DNA of 64,000 nt from Maribacter sp. ACAM166 (GCF_005771495.1 NZ_VAUW01000002.1:124001-188000); one strand, 5' to 3'; counted from the stretch's first letter, positions 36,119 to 45,676 are shown. The notes: generated by a model from the sequence alone, not told the origin. Numbers and translations: made by a program.

Positions 36119-36634
36119 TTATTCTGATTCTTTAAACCAACCTGAATACATGATGTAGGCTTCGGCAATTCTATTTATTTCTCCTGAACTTAATTCTGGA
36201 CTAATATCCTTTATTTTTTTTGCTGGCATTCCTGCAAAAATACTACCTGATGGCACATGCGTCCCTTTGGTTAAAACAGCTCCAGCAGCAATAATGCTAT
36301 TGCTCTCTACCACGCAATCATCCATTAATATACTACCCATTCCAACCAAAACATTGTCATGAATGGTACACCCGTGTACAATGGCATTGTGACCAATAGA
36401 TACGTTATTGCCTATGGTCGTTGGTGATTTTTTATAGGTACAGTGAATTACCGCTCCGTCTTGAATATTGACCTTATCCCCTATTTTAATATAATGTACA
36501 TCGCCCCTTAGCACGGCATTAAACCACACACTGCATTGATTACCCATTACAACCTCTCCTACAATCGTGGAATTTTCCGCAATAAAACAATCTTCTCCAA
36601 TTTTCGGTTCTTTCCCTCTAACTGCTTTTATCAT
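36119..36634 (-). CDS. Gamma-carbonic-anhydrase family protein (left-handed beta-helix)
   Basis: Protein of 171 residues made of hexapeptide repeats (IVGEVVMGNQCSVWFNAVLRG, IGDKVNIQDGAVIH, IGNNVSIGHNAIVHG). The three zinc ligands of the family are all present: His64, His82 and His87. The C-terminus IAEAYIMYSGWFKES is the usual helix. Members may hydrate CO2 or act as acyltransferase-like proteins (YrdA/PaaY group). The ligand pattern allows activity but does not prove it. It lies upstream of fabD on the same strand. Confidence 0.92.
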   Translation of the reverse strand: MIKAVRGKEPKIGEDCFIAENSTIVGEVVMGNQCSVWFNAVLRGDVHYIKIGDKVNIQDGAVIHCTYKKSPTTIGNNVSIGHNAIVHGCTIHDNVLVGMGSILMDDCVVESNSIIAAGAVLTKGTHVPSGSIFAGMPAKKIKDISPELSSGEINRIAEAYIMYSGWFKESE

Positions 36635-36876
36635 ATTTAGTACTCTTTTTTAACCTATTATGTATTTAATTTATATTTTAAAGTCAGTTCGACTGCTGAA
36701 TTTTCAAATTCTTTCATTGGAAATCTAATGTACTTCGGCAAACCTTAGTTGAACTATCGAGAACTTTTTAGGACCCAAGCAATTCTCGACACCTTTTTCA
36801 TACAGTATATTCCCGAAAAATACTCGAATTAACAACCGTTTTAGATAATCCAATCAAAATGCACAACGGTTTTTGT

Positions 36877-37608
36877 TTAATTAAAATACGCTAGAAATTC
36901 TTTTTTCTTTGATGCAGACACCAATAATTCCTTACCGTTTGACATGACTACACTACCTCCTTTTCCTTTTCTATACTTCACTACTTCATTTACATTCACC
37001 AAATACGATTTATGTACACGTGCAAAAGGAAATGCTGCCAAAGCATCTTCAAAATATTTTAAGGTTTTACTGACTAAAATCTTTTTATTCAGCAAATAGA
37101 TTTCGGTATAATTATCATCTGCTTTACAATATAATATATCTGCAACGTTCAATATTTGAAAACCATCTTGTTGTGGTAAGGTCAACTTACCTGTGACTCC
37201 TTTTGTTTTGGAACTTAAAATTTCACCCTCTAAAGAGGCCTCCTTTTCCCGAACCGTTTCCACATAGTTTACAGCGTTGATCAATTCATCAATATTTATA
37301 GGTTTTGTCAAATAATAAGCTGCATGGTTATTTAACGCATCTTTTGCATAGTGGTCATATGCAGTAACAAAAACCGTTTCAAAAGTACGTTCGGGTAATT
37401 TATCCAATAAATCGAATGCATTACCAAAGGGCATCTCAACATCTAAAAACACTAGATCTAATGTGTTATTTTCTATTAAAACCAGCGCTTCTTTAATAGA
37501 TGCAGCTTCGCCCTCCAAAGTCACATTCGGACAATATTTAGCGATATAATTCCTGAGGATTTCCCTACTATTGGCTTCGTCCTCGACCAGAATTGCTTTT
37601 AAATTCAT
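36877..37608 (-). CDS. LytTR-family response regulator
   Basis: Protein of 243 residues. The receiver domain (1-120) has the phosphate-accepting Asp56 in LVFLDVEMP, acidic residues in LVEDEA, and Lys in YYLTKPINIDEL. The LytTR DNA-binding domain (about 145-243) shows ILYCKADDNYTEIYL, FEDALAAFPFARVHKSYLVN and SNGKELLVSASKKKEF. It regulates transcription or acts through direct repeats not identified here. Its ATG overlaps the kinase gene's stop by one base, so the two are a coupled two-component pair. Confidence 0.95.
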   Translation of the reverse strand: MNLKAILVEDEANSREILRNYIAKYCPNVTLEGEAASIKEALVLIENNTLDLVFLDVEMPFGNAFDLLDKLPERTFETVFVTAYDHYAKDALNNHAAYYLTKPINIDELINAVNYVETVREKEASLEGEILSSKTKGVTGKLTLPQQDGFQILNVADILYCKADDNYTEIYLLNKKILVSKTLKYFEDALAAFPFARVHKSYLVNVNEVVKYRKGKGGSVVMSNGKELLVSASKKKEFLAYFN

Positions 37609-39806
37609 TATTCTTTTTTTAATATGAACAGCACTTTGGTACCAGAACCATCAGTCTCTAAATCAGAAATTTTAATATCAACTTTATCAGAATACATATC
37701 ATTTAATATCGCAACACGTTTTTGTATTATACCCAACCCTTTTGATTTTTGTTTCTTCTGATTTTGGGTTTTTATGGACACAGATTTTTTTCGCCCAATA
37801 CCGTTATCGGTTATACAAATAGCTATTGAACTATTACTATTATTGCTCACAGAAACTGACAATACACCTTTTGAATCCCTATACCTAAGTCCGTGCCATA
37901 TCGCATTCTCTATATAAGGTTGCAATAACATTGGCGGTATTTGATAGTTGGTCACAGGAACATTTTCATCAACATGAATCTGATAATCGAATTTATCCTC
38001 GAATCGTGAATGTTCTAATTTTATATATAATTCTAATTGCTCCAATTCTTTTTCCAATGGAATAAAATCCTCTTCTGAGTTTTCAAGCACTGAACGCATC
38101 AAAGTAGAAAAATCACTTAAGTACCTATTAGCACTGCGCTCATCACTTTTCGAAATAAAATTATTCACAGAATTAAGTGCATTAAATATAAAATGCGGAT
38201 TCATTTGCGACCTCAACGACTTTAATGCCAAAAGATTATTCGTCAACTTCTGTTGTTGGTTACTACGGTAAAAGAAAAAAGCCGCCAATACGGTTAAGAG
38301 TAATCCGAAAATCAGGGAGTAAATAATCCATCGCTGTCTTTTATAGCTTTCCTCCACCAATTGCTGCTCGGTCAAGGCCAAAGCATATTTGCTTTGTGAA
38401 AGCTCTCTTTCATTTTCCAGCCCAACCAACCTACTTTGTGCGGCAGCAATGTCTCGGTTAAACCGATTTGCCCTAGAAATTTCTTGTTCTTTTCGTACGT
38501 AAAGCGTGTCAACCAAAGCAACGTAAGACTGATATGTATCTAAAGCTTTTGTATAGTCACCTCTTTCTTTATATACTTCTGATAGTTTTCTAGTCGCATC
38601 TTTTTGCACAACAATATCATCTTCTGAACCCGCCTCAACAATACTCTTTTTCAAAAAAGGTATTGCCTCGCTATATTTATCTTGAGCTATATAAGCATTG
38701 GCAATTTTATAATTGATGCGCTGTGAAGTAATTGTATCCTCTTGAACTAGTTTTGAAATGCCCGCTTTAGGTTGATTCAACTTCTTAATATCTTGAAGAC
38801 TCTTTTTACGCATTGTAATCTCCTCATTAAATCTACTTTTATTATTGTAAAAATCAGCTACTTTTTCTTTTTCTTGCACTGCCCTTTTAGGAGCTGATTG
38901 AGTGGCCAATTCTAGTGAATTACCATAATAAGCTTCGGCTTCCATAATTTTATTATCCCGTGAATAGGCATCCGCAATTTTAGAATTCAGATCTATCATT
39001 TTGGGAGTAATCTGATTTTTATCGGCAATCAACAGCCCTTCATTATAGAATTCTATAGCTCCTGGTATATTACTACCACCCTTTTTAGCATCACCTAGCA
39101 ATTCATACAACGAAATTTTTTGATAAGAAACCATTGTTTTGAGATTCAATAACGGATCTAACAATTGAACAGTTTTATCATATCTAGACGATAAATTATA
39201 CGCCTTGGCCAATAACAGGGAAGTTTTAATGGTTTTGCTAGCCTCTAATGCATCTTCATAGTTGTCTATTGCTAAATCTAACTGTTTATGGTACTGGTAA
39301 ATTTCCCCCAATTTAGACAGTGACCTAGCTAGCTCTTTTTTTTGTCCCCATGTGCCGAGTATTGAAATTGATTGTGCTACAAAATCAATACTTTTTTCGA
39401 TATCGATGTCTTTATACTGTTCAGCAGAATCCAATAAAGATTGATGTCTTAGCAACATATGGGTAGAACTTCTAGATCTACTCAAATTAACAGTAGAAAA
39501 ATCTTCAACCAGTATTAGCACATCATCAATTCCTTTCACTCGATATCTAACGGTCTCAATCTCCTCATCCTCTATGACAAGTTCATCACCAATACGTACT
39601 CTTATCTTAAATTCCCCTAATCCATTCGTTATTGCATGTTCACCCCAATTCGTGGATATAGACACCCCAGAAATCGGTTGATTAGTTTTCTTAAGCTCAA
39701 CCCTACCTTTTAAAACAAACTTATTTGAGCCTCCTTGATTTTGACCAAAACCAACACAGGCACCTAAGACAAGGCAGAATACTATGTTTAAAATTAAATT
39801 TTTCAT
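37608..39806 (-). CDS. LytS-type sensor histidine kinase with TPR sensor region
   Basis: Protein of 732 residues. A signal-like N-terminus (1-22) is followed by a carboxypeptidase-regulatory-like beta-sandwich (28-100), a periplasmic TPR array (about 130-440, e.g. QLDLAIDNYEDALEASK, IPGAIEFYNEGLLIADKN, YTKALDTYQSYVALVD), a coiled coil (440-490) and one membrane helix (493-513). The HisKA_2/LytS-type kinase core has His538 in SQMNPHFIFNALNSVNNFI, and the ATPase part has QPYIENAIWHG and ITDNGIGR with GLGIIQKRV. It autophosphorylates and passes phosphate to the adjoining LytTR regulator. The signal sensed is unknown. Confidence 0.93.
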   Translation of the reverse strand: MKNLILNIVFCLVLGACVGFGQNQGGSNKFVLKGRVELKKTNQPISGVSISTNWGEHAITNGLGEFKIRVRIGDELVIEDEEIETVRYRVKGIDDVLILVEDFSTVNLSRSRSSTHMLLRHQSLLDSAEQYKDIDIEKSIDFVAQSISILGTWGQKKELARSLSKLGEIYQYHKQLDLAIDNYEDALEASKTIKTSLLLAKAYNLSSRYDKTVQLLDPLLNLKTMVSYQKISLYELLGDAKKGGSNIPGAIEFYNEGLLIADKNQITPKMIDLNSKIADAYSRDNKIMEAEAYYGNSLELATQSAPKRAVQEKEKVADFYNNKSRFNEEITMRKKSLQDIKKLNQPKAGISKLVQEDTITSQRINYKIANAYIAQDKYSEAIPFLKKSIVEAGSEDDIVVQKDATRKLSEVYKERGDYTKALDTYQSYVALVDTLYVRKEQEISRANRFNRDIAAAQSRLVGLENERELSQSKYALALTEQQLVEESYKRQRWIIYSLIFGLLLTVLAAFFFYRSNQQQKLTNNLLALKSLRSQMNPHFIFNALNSVNNFISKSDERSANRYLSDFSTLMRSVLENSEEDFIPLEKELEQLELYIKLEHSRFEDKFDYQIHVDENVPVTNYQIPPMLLQPYIENAIWHGLRYRDSKGVLSVSVSNNSNSSIAICITDNGIGRKKSVSIKTQNQKKQKSKGLGIIQKRVAILNDMYSDKVDIKISDLETDGSGTKVLFILKKE

Positions 39807-40009
39807 TCGATATGATTACTGTAAACTTAGCTGAATTATATGGCACTAAAAAATCACAAAACATCGAATCAACCTAGTCTATACACCTATTGAACCTATT
39901 TAAAAACTGAAGAACCTAGTTACCTAAGCCAAAAGGCGCATTGCCTAATTACAACTAGTATTTAAAAAAGATTGCACATAGTTTAGTCCTGAATTTAAAA
40001 TCAAAAAAT

Positions 40010-41185
40010 ATGAAAACGCTCAACAGAATAGCCTCTATAGGATTTCTCTTCTTAACTCTTTCTAGTGCATTTGCATGCAATGAGAAGAAGAAGATAAATA
40101 CAGAACAACGTATCGTTCATACTACTCAAACTTTGGAAGAAATTGAAGAAAACACAGTTCAAATAGCATTGCTATTGGATACCAGTAATAGTATGGACGG
40201 GCTTATAAACCAAGCCAAGTCACAACTTTGGGATATGGTGAACGAGTTTAGTCTAGCGAAATGTGGTGATAATTCTAGACCCAATTTACAAATTGCGCTC
40301 TATCAATATGGGAATGATAACCTTTCTGCCGATGAAGGTTATATTCAGCAGGTACTAGATTTTAGCAGTGACCTTGATGAGATTTCTGAAAAGTTATTTT
40401 CATTGACCACCAATGGCGGAGAGGAATATTGTGGCAAAGTAATACAAACCTCATTACAACAATTACCTTGGAATAAGAATCCTGATCAATTACGATTAAT
40501 TTTTATTGCAGGCAACGAGCCATTTGACCAAGGTAGGTACAACTATAAAAACGCATTAAGCAATGCCAATGAAAAAGACATTGTGGTGAACACCATTTTC
40601 TGTGGTGATTACGAACAAGGTATCACTACCAATTGGAAAAAGGGTGCTTCATTAACTGGTGGTGAGTATATAGCTATTGACCACAATAAAAAAATAGCAC
40701 ATATTAATACTCCATACGACGAGATTATAATAAAACTGAATTCAAAATTGAATACAACCTATATATCGTATGGTGCAATGGGTCAATCAAAGCTATCTGC
40801 ACAAACGAAACAAGACAACAATGCCTATGAACTGCAAGAAGCAGTTGCCATAAAAAGGGCCGTAAGCAAAAGTTCAAGGCTTTACAATAATAAAAATTGG
40901 GATTTAGTAGATGCCTCTGAAAATGCTGAATTTGAGATTGAATCTGTAGACAAAGATGAATTACCCGAAGAACTACAGAATAAAAGTATTGTAGAAATTA
41001 AACGTTACGTGGAAGCTAAAAAAACGGAACGTGAAAAAATTCAAAATGAAATTCAAGAATATAACGCTAAACGAACAGCGTATATTTCTAAAAATCACCA
41101 AGAGAATAGTTCGGGTGAATTAGAAAATGCAATGATTCAAGCCATTAAAAAGCAAGCTGCAGTAAAAAATTATAGTTGGAATTAA
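40010..41185 (+). CDS. vWFA-domain lipoprotein
   Basis: Protein of 391 residues with a lipoprotein signal: MKTLNRIASIGFLFLTLSS then AFAC, lipidated Cys23. The von Willebrand factor A domain (about 50-250) has the metal-ion site DTSNSMDG at 57-64 and later LRLIFIAGNEPFDQG. The C-terminal part (about 290-370) is charged and helical (KSIVEIKRYVEAKKTEREKI), likely a coiled coil. It would sit on the periplasmic side of a membrane and bind a protein partner. The function is unknown. It is convergent with a PorP/SprF gene. Confidence 0.82.
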   Translation: MKTLNRIASIGFLFLTLSSAFACNEKKKINTEQRIVHTTQTLEEIEENTVQIALLLDTSNSMDGLINQAKSQLWDMVNEFSLAKCGDNSRPNLQIALYQYGNDNLSADEGYIQQVLDFSSDLDEISEKLFSLTTNGGEEYCGKVIQTSLQQLPWNKNPDQLRLIFIAGNEPFDQGRYNYKNALSNANEKDIVVNTIFCGDYEQGITTNWKKGASLTGGEYIAIDHNKKIAHINTPYDEIIIKLNSKLNTTYISYGAMGQSKLSAQTKQDNNAYELQEAVAIKRAVSKSSRLYNNKNWDLVDASENAEFEIESVDKDELPEELQNKSIVEIKRYVEAKKTEREKIQNEIQEYNAKRTAYISKNHQENSSGELENAMIQAIKKQAAVKNYSWN

Positions 41186-41199
41186 TGCTAGGATTCACA

Positions 41200-41228
41200 A
41201 ATGGCCTGTTTATTTTAAATAGGCCATT
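41200..41228. terminator. Terminator-like hairpin between vWFA lipoprotein and PorP/SprF genes
   Basis: Thirteen-pair stem (41200-41212 with 41216-41228, one G-U pair) with TTT loop, between convergent genes and just before the PorP/SprF stop. T tracts are short, so efficiency is uncertain. Confidence 0.55.
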
Positions 41229-41230
41229 AT

Positions 41231-42253
41231 TTAGTTAGCCGCCGGACAATAACAGTCGTATTTACGTTCCGTTTGTCCAAAATCATACCCAAGGGTTATT
41301 TGATGAAACCCTCCGTTGTCAAAGCGTATATCTCCCATTTGATAGGAATAATTATAAGACACCATGAAATTTTTAAAATTAGCCCCTACTATTGGCGTAA
41401 CTAATTGCAATCGTTGTTCACCGAAAGAGCCATTGCTCTGAAATTGGGCACCATCAAAGCTTCTCCTATAAGAGAGTCCGCCCCAAATACGTCCAAAATC
41501 AACATCTTTATACACCTTTGCATTTATATCCAGGCTTTTTTCTTTGGTAAACTCGGTCATCTGAAATAGTATAGAAGGTTCAAATTGCCATTCACTTCTT
41601 CCAAAAACATATCCTGTAGAAATAAGATACCTTCTTATATTATCAATAACCAATTCATCGGGATTGTCTTGCCTATCTCTATAATATACATTTCTCTTCG
41701 ACCCAGTCAAAGCATTGGTTACCGCAAAATGCGTATAGAATTCTTGAAAATTATACGAGATACCAATATCGACATTGGTATACGATGCGCTCAACTTAAT
41801 ACCAGAAACCGCTGGGTCAGGCGTCACAGACCTAAATTCGGTCTCATCTAAACTGCTTTGCAGAATAGTTGCACTTAAACCAAAAGATAACTGATTCAAC
41901 ACCCTTATATCATTACTACCCATTCGTAGATGATGCGCGTAGGTTAGTTTTAATCCAGTTTGTGAGTGATAGCCATTAGCGTCATTAAAAATAATAGCGC
42001 CCACACCACTAGGGGTATCACCAATTCTAAAATGTGCGTTTATAGTTTGTAAACTAGGAGCGTCATCAACATCAAACCATTGCTTTCTTGCGGTTGCCCG
42101 TATTTTCCCTCCTTCACTTATACCAGCCATAGAAGGAAATACCAAATAATAATTATCTGATAGATAATCAAAATAAACAGGAATACCTTCTTGAGCGGAA
42201 GATTTCGAACCTATCAGAAGCAAAAATAGTAACAGTAATAAGTTGTATCTCAT
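41231..42253 (-). CDS. PorP/SprF-family protein, stand-alone copy
   Basis: Protein of 340 residues with signal peptide MRYNLLLLLFLLLIGSKSSAQ. The family pattern follows: VYFDYLSDNYYLVFPSMAGI, KIRATARKQWFDVDDAPSLQT, and GVGAIIFNDANGYHSQTGLKL, then barrel strands. It ends KYDCYCPAAN, a Cys-x-Cys tail of the kind seen in SprF-like proteins. Unlike the copy at 29271-30254 it has no adhesin gene beside it. It presumably serves a T9SS client encoded elsewhere. It is divergent from the Nfu-type gene. Confidence 0.9.
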   Translation of the reverse strand: MRYNLLLLLFLLLIGSKSSAQEGIPVYFDYLSDNYYLVFPSMAGISEGGKIRATARKQWFDVDDAPSLQTINAHFRIGDTPSGVGAIIFNDANGYHSQTGLKLTYAHHLRMGSNDIRVLNQLSFGLSATILQSSLDETEFRSVTPDPAVSGIKLSASYTNVDIGISYNFQEFYTHFAVTNALTGSKRNVYYRDRQDNPDELVIDNIRRYLISTGYVFGRSEWQFEPSILFQMTEFTKEKSLDINAKVYKDVDFGRIWGGLSYRRSFDGAQFQSNGSFGEQRLQLVTPIVGANFKNFMVSYNYSYQMGDIRFDNGGFHQITLGYDFGQTERKYDCYCPAAN

Positions 42254-42351
42254 CTCGGGACGTTAAAACTAATAATTAGTTTTGATAACATAAAGTGTAT
42301 AACGGGTTAACCACAACATTATTATGTATGCCTAAACTAAGATTTCCTTTG

Positions 42352-42359
42352 TATTTTTG
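42352..42359 (+). promoter_or_regulatory. Candidate -7 element of the Nfu-type gene
   Basis: TATTTTTG, an exact TAnnTTTG match 17 bases before the ATG at 42377. No TTG is found at the -33 distance. Confidence 0.45.
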
Positions 42360-42376
42360 CATAAATTAATGTAGAA

Positions 42377-43285
42377 ATGAAAGAGTATTCAATTACGGTA
42401 GTTAAGACCAATAATCCCAATATATTAAAATTCGAAACTAATCACCTATTAGTTCAGCGCAAAAATTACGAGTATAAGAATATTGATGATGCCAATAATT
42501 CACCTTTGGCCCAGCAATTATTCTACCTACCCTTTATAAAAACGGTTTATATTTCTGGTGATTTTATTGGCCTTGAACGATTTGATATTGTTCAGTGGGA
42601 AGATGTGAAAGATGAGGTTGCTCAACAATTAGTTGAATATCTGAATTCCGGAGAGCCAATTGTTCTCGAAGAGGACATGGATAAACCCATTCCAGTTACT
42701 GTGTATGCAGAGGTGACACCAAACCCCTCTACCATGAAATTTGTTGCCAGCAAAAAAATTGTAGGTTCATCTTTTGAATTTAAAAATATTGATGAAGCCA
42801 AAGATTCAAAATTAGCTACAGCATTGTTTCAGTTTCCATTTGTAAAACAAGTTTTTATTGATGAAAACTATGTTTCAGTATCTAAGTTTGACGTAGCAGA
42901 ATGGGATGATATCACTGTAGAATTACGAGAAGCAATTAGAAATTTCATAGCAGACGGAAAAGAGATTGTTGCCGACAATGCCAAATCAAGTGCAGAAGTT
43001 CAAGTTTCAGAAACGGTGTCGACAGAGAGCACCATTGAGCTAGATGAAACATCGCAAGAAATTGTTGATATTTTAGAAGAGTATGTAAAACCCGCAGTTG
43101 CCAGTGATGGTGGTAATATCATGTTTAAATCTTATGATACCGAGAGTAAAACTGTAAATGTAGTCTTACAAGGTGCATGTAGTGGTTGCCCTTCTTCAAC
43201 TTTTACATTGAAAAATGGAATAGAAACCATGCTTAAGAATATGATGGGTGACAAAGTCAATGAAGTTGTTGCGGTTAACGGTTAA
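42377..43285 (+). CDS. Nfu/NifU-type Fe-S scaffold with duplicated N-terminal domain
   Basis: Protein of 302 residues. Two copies of the Nfu N-terminal domain stand in tandem, about residues 1-93 (NPNILKFETNHLL, FLPFIKT-like YLPFIKTVYIS) and 107-195 (NPSTMKFVASKKI, FQFPFVKQVFI). After a charged linker (197-225) comes the NifU C-terminal domain with SDGGNIMF and the cluster-binding Cys268-x-x-Cys271 in GACSGCPSST. The CxxC motif carries a transient Fe-S cluster for delivery to apoproteins, as a dimer. Family knowledge supports Fe-S transfer. The role of the doubled N-domain is unknown. Confidence 0.93.
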   Translation: MKEYSITVVKTNNPNILKFETNHLLVQRKNYEYKNIDDANNSPLAQQLFYLPFIKTVYISGDFIGLERFDIVQWEDVKDEVAQQLVEYLNSGEPIVLEEDMDKPIPVTVYAEVTPNPSTMKFVASKKIVGSSFEFKNIDEAKDSKLATALFQFPFVKQVFIDENYVSVSKFDVAEWDDITVELREAIRNFIADGKEIVADNAKSSAEVQVSETVSTESTIELDETSQEIVDILEEYVKPAVASDGGNIMFKSYDTESKTVNVVLQGACSGCPSSTFTLKNGIETMLKNMMGDKVNEVVAVNG

Positions 43286-43356
43286 TTATTCATCGAAATG
43301 GATTAATCATTGCCTGCAGGTTTTGTATCTTAGAGTGAATCTAAAAACACATCATT

Positions 43357-43557
43357 ATGGCAGTTTTAAAAGTTATTGAAATATTAGCAAGTTCTGATAA
43401 AGGTTGGGAAGACGCAGCAAAAAAAGCAGTTTCAGAGGCCTCTAAATCTGTGAAGAACATAAAATCAGTTTACATTAATGAGCAAAGTGCTACTGTTGAA
43501 GACGGAAACATTAAGACCTACAGAGTAAATGTTAAAATCACATTTGAAGTAAAATAA
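43357..43557 (+). CDS. Dodecin-family flavin-binding protein
   Basis: Protein of 66 residues with the dodecin pattern: VIEILASSDKGWEDAAKKAV, SVKNIKSVYINEQ, and YRVNVKITFEVK. Dodecins form 12-subunit shells that bind flavins or related ligands and act as storage or buffer proteins. The length is typical. The gene has a near-consensus -7 box (TATCTTAG) about 20 bases upstream and its own terminator, so it is a single-gene unit. Confidence 0.92.
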   Translation: MAVLKVIEILASSDKGWEDAAKKAVSEASKSVKNIKSVYINEQSATVEDGNIKTYRVNVKITFEVK

Positions 43558-43576
43558 AAAAAACTAACAATTTCAT

Positions 43577-43600
43577 AAGCGCCATTTGGCGCTTTTTTTT
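43577..43600 (+). terminator. Terminator after the dodecin gene
   Basis: Seven-pair stem AAGCGCC/GGCGCTT with ATTT loop, then a T run (43593-43600), 20 bases after the stop. Confidence 0.85.
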
Positions 43601-43630
43601 GTCCTAAATTTAACTAACACTTCTACATCT

Positions 43631-45676
43631 ATGCCCCAAAAATATACCAATAATCTTATACATGAACGCAGCCCCTATTTGCTACAACATGCCCACAACC
43701 CTGTACATTGGGAAGGGTGGAATCAAGCGGTATTACAACGGGCCAAAACTGAACAAAAACTTATATTAATAAGTATTGGTTACGCTGCATGTCACTGGTG
43801 CCATGTAATGGAACATGAATGTTTTGAAGATGTTGAAGTTGCAGAGACAATGAATACCCATTTCGTAAACATTAAGGTAGATCGAGAAGAAAGACCTGAT
43901 ATCGACCATATTTATATGGATGCTTTACAAATCATGACAGGTAGTGGAGGTTGGCCTTTAAACATTTTAGCACTTCCCGACGGCAGACCGTTCTGGGGAG
44001 CCACTTTTGTTAAAAAACAAGAATGGATTCAAGTACTAAATCAGCTCCAAGATCTTTATGAAAAAAATCCTGAGAAAGTAATAGGATATGCTGAAAATAT
44101 GGCTCACGGCCTAAAAGAAATAAATGCTATAGCAACTAACAACAATACCGATTTCATTACAACTTCTGAAATAAGAGAAATGGTTTCAAATTGGTCCAAC
44201 TACTTTGATACCTTCTTAGGTGGTTATAAAAGAGCACCTAAATTCATGATGCCAGTGAATTTAAATTTTCTGTTGCATTATAGTCACTCACAAGAGGATA
44301 CCACTAGTGATGAATATGTTGAAACAACATTGACTAGAATGGCGTGGGGCGGCATTTTTGATCATGTAGGCGGAGGATTTTCAAGATACGCTGTAGATAC
44401 CAAATGGCATGTACCCCATTTTGAAAAAATGCTCTATGATAACGGATTATTGATTAGCCTGTATGCAAAAGCCTACGCAGTCACTAAAAATGAACTTTAC
44501 AAAAACGTAGTACAAGGATCCATTTCTTTTATCAAAGAGGAACTGTTGGATAAAAATAATGGATTTTACTCTTCGTTGGACGCCGATAGTCTAACAACCA
44601 CTGGTAAACTTGAAGAAGGTGCATTTTACGTGTGGGAGAAAAAACAACTTCAAAATATTCTACAAGAAGATTACACTGTTTTTTGCGACTATTTCAATAT
44701 CAATTCTTATGGGTATTGGGAGGATAAAAATTACGTTTTGATTAGAGATGGGGAAGCATCAGAAATTGCCGAAAAACATTCGATAACAGAAAATGAATTG
44801 TTGAAAATAATATCAGCATGCTTGACATTATTAAAAGATGAACGCGAAACAAGAGATAAACCAAGACTTGACGATAAAATTTTGACTTCTTGGAATGGAC
44901 TAGCAATAAAAGGACTTACCGATGCCTATAGATATTTAGGAAACGAAGAATATCTAGAACTCGCACTGAACAATGCAAATTTCATTCTAACTAATTTACT
45001 GACCCAGAATGGTGGATTATTCCATAATCACAAAGATGGTAAAAGCAGCATTCCTGCATTTTTAGAAGATTATGCTGCAATAATAGATGGCTTCTTAGGA
45101 TTATACGAAGCAACCTTTGATGAGAAATGGCTTACTAAAAGTGTTCAATTTACAAACCACGTTATCGATAACTTCACTGATACTTCAACCGGTCTTTTCT
45201 TCTTCACTTCGAATAATGGAGAAGTTCTCATTCGAAAAACTTTAGAGGTAGCCGACAATGTCATTCCCTCGTCTAATTCTATAATGGCTCACAATCTTCT
45301 AAAACTTTCTAAATATTATCCAGAAGAAAATTTTGGCATACGGTTGAATCAAATTATGAAAACGATGCGTAAAACAATTACTGAAAATCCTCAAAACCAT
45401 GCTAATTGGCTTCATTTATCCTTGTTGATGAATCAAGATTTTTATGAAGTCGCTATTGTCGGTAAAAATTATCATTCTCTATGTGAAACCTTAATGAAGA
45501 ATTACTTACCAAACGTTATATTTGCCGCTTCAAAATCTGACACCAAAGATGTACCCTTATTAGCAAATAGACAGGTAAAAAATAAGACATTGGTATACGT
45601 TTGTAAGCAAGGTACCTGCCAATTACCAGTAGAAGAAACGAACCAGGCATTGGATTTTATTAAAACTAAATTTTAA
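43631..45676 (+). CDS. DUF255 thioredoxin-domain protein (YyaL/SPATA20-like)
   Basis: Protein of 681 residues from ATG 43631. An upstream in-frame TTG lies inside the dodecin terminator and is rejected. The N-terminal thioredoxin-like DUF255 domain has HERSPYLLQHAHNPVHW and the redox-type Cys54-His-Trp-Cys57 in AACHWCHVMEHECF, followed by VNIKVDREERPDI and TGSGGWPLN. The remainder (about 190-600) is an alpha/alpha-barrel like six-hairpin glycosidases (KFMMPVNLNFLLHY, GGIFDHVGGGFSRYAVD, HFEKMLYDNG, LTSWNGLAIKGL). It is cytoplasmic, with no signal peptide. The family is widespread and of unsettled function. Confidence 0.93.
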   Translation: MPQKYTNNLIHERSPYLLQHAHNPVHWEGWNQAVLQRAKTEQKLILISIGYAACHWCHVMEHECFEDVEVAETMNTHFVNIKVDREERPDIDHIYMDALQIMTGSGGWPLNILALPDGRPFWGATFVKKQEWIQVLNQLQDLYEKNPEKVIGYAENMAHGLKEINAIATNNNTDFITTSEIREMVSNWSNYFDTFLGGYKRAPKFMMPVNLNFLLHYSHSQEDTTSDEYVETTLTRMAWGGIFDHVGGGFSRYAVDTKWHVPHFEKMLYDNGLLISLYAKAYAVTKNELYKNVVQGSISFIKEELLDKNNGFYSSLDADSLTTTGKLEEGAFYVWEKKQLQNILQEDYTVFCDYFNINSYGYWEDKNYVLIRDGEASEIAEKHSITENELLKIISACLTLLKDERETRDKPRLDDKILTSWNGLAIKGLTDAYRYLGNEEYLELALNNANFILTNLLTQNGGLFHNHKDGKSSIPAFLEDYAAIIDGFLGLYEATFDEKWLTKSVQFTNHVIDNFTDTSTGLFFFTSNNGEVLIRKTLEVADNVIPSSNSIMAHNLLKLSKYYPEENFGIRLNQIMKTMRKTITENPQNHANWLHLSLLMNQDFYEVAIVGKNYHSLCETLMKNYLPNVIFAASKSDTKDVPLLANRQVKNKTLVYVCKQGTCQLPVEETNQALDFIKTKF

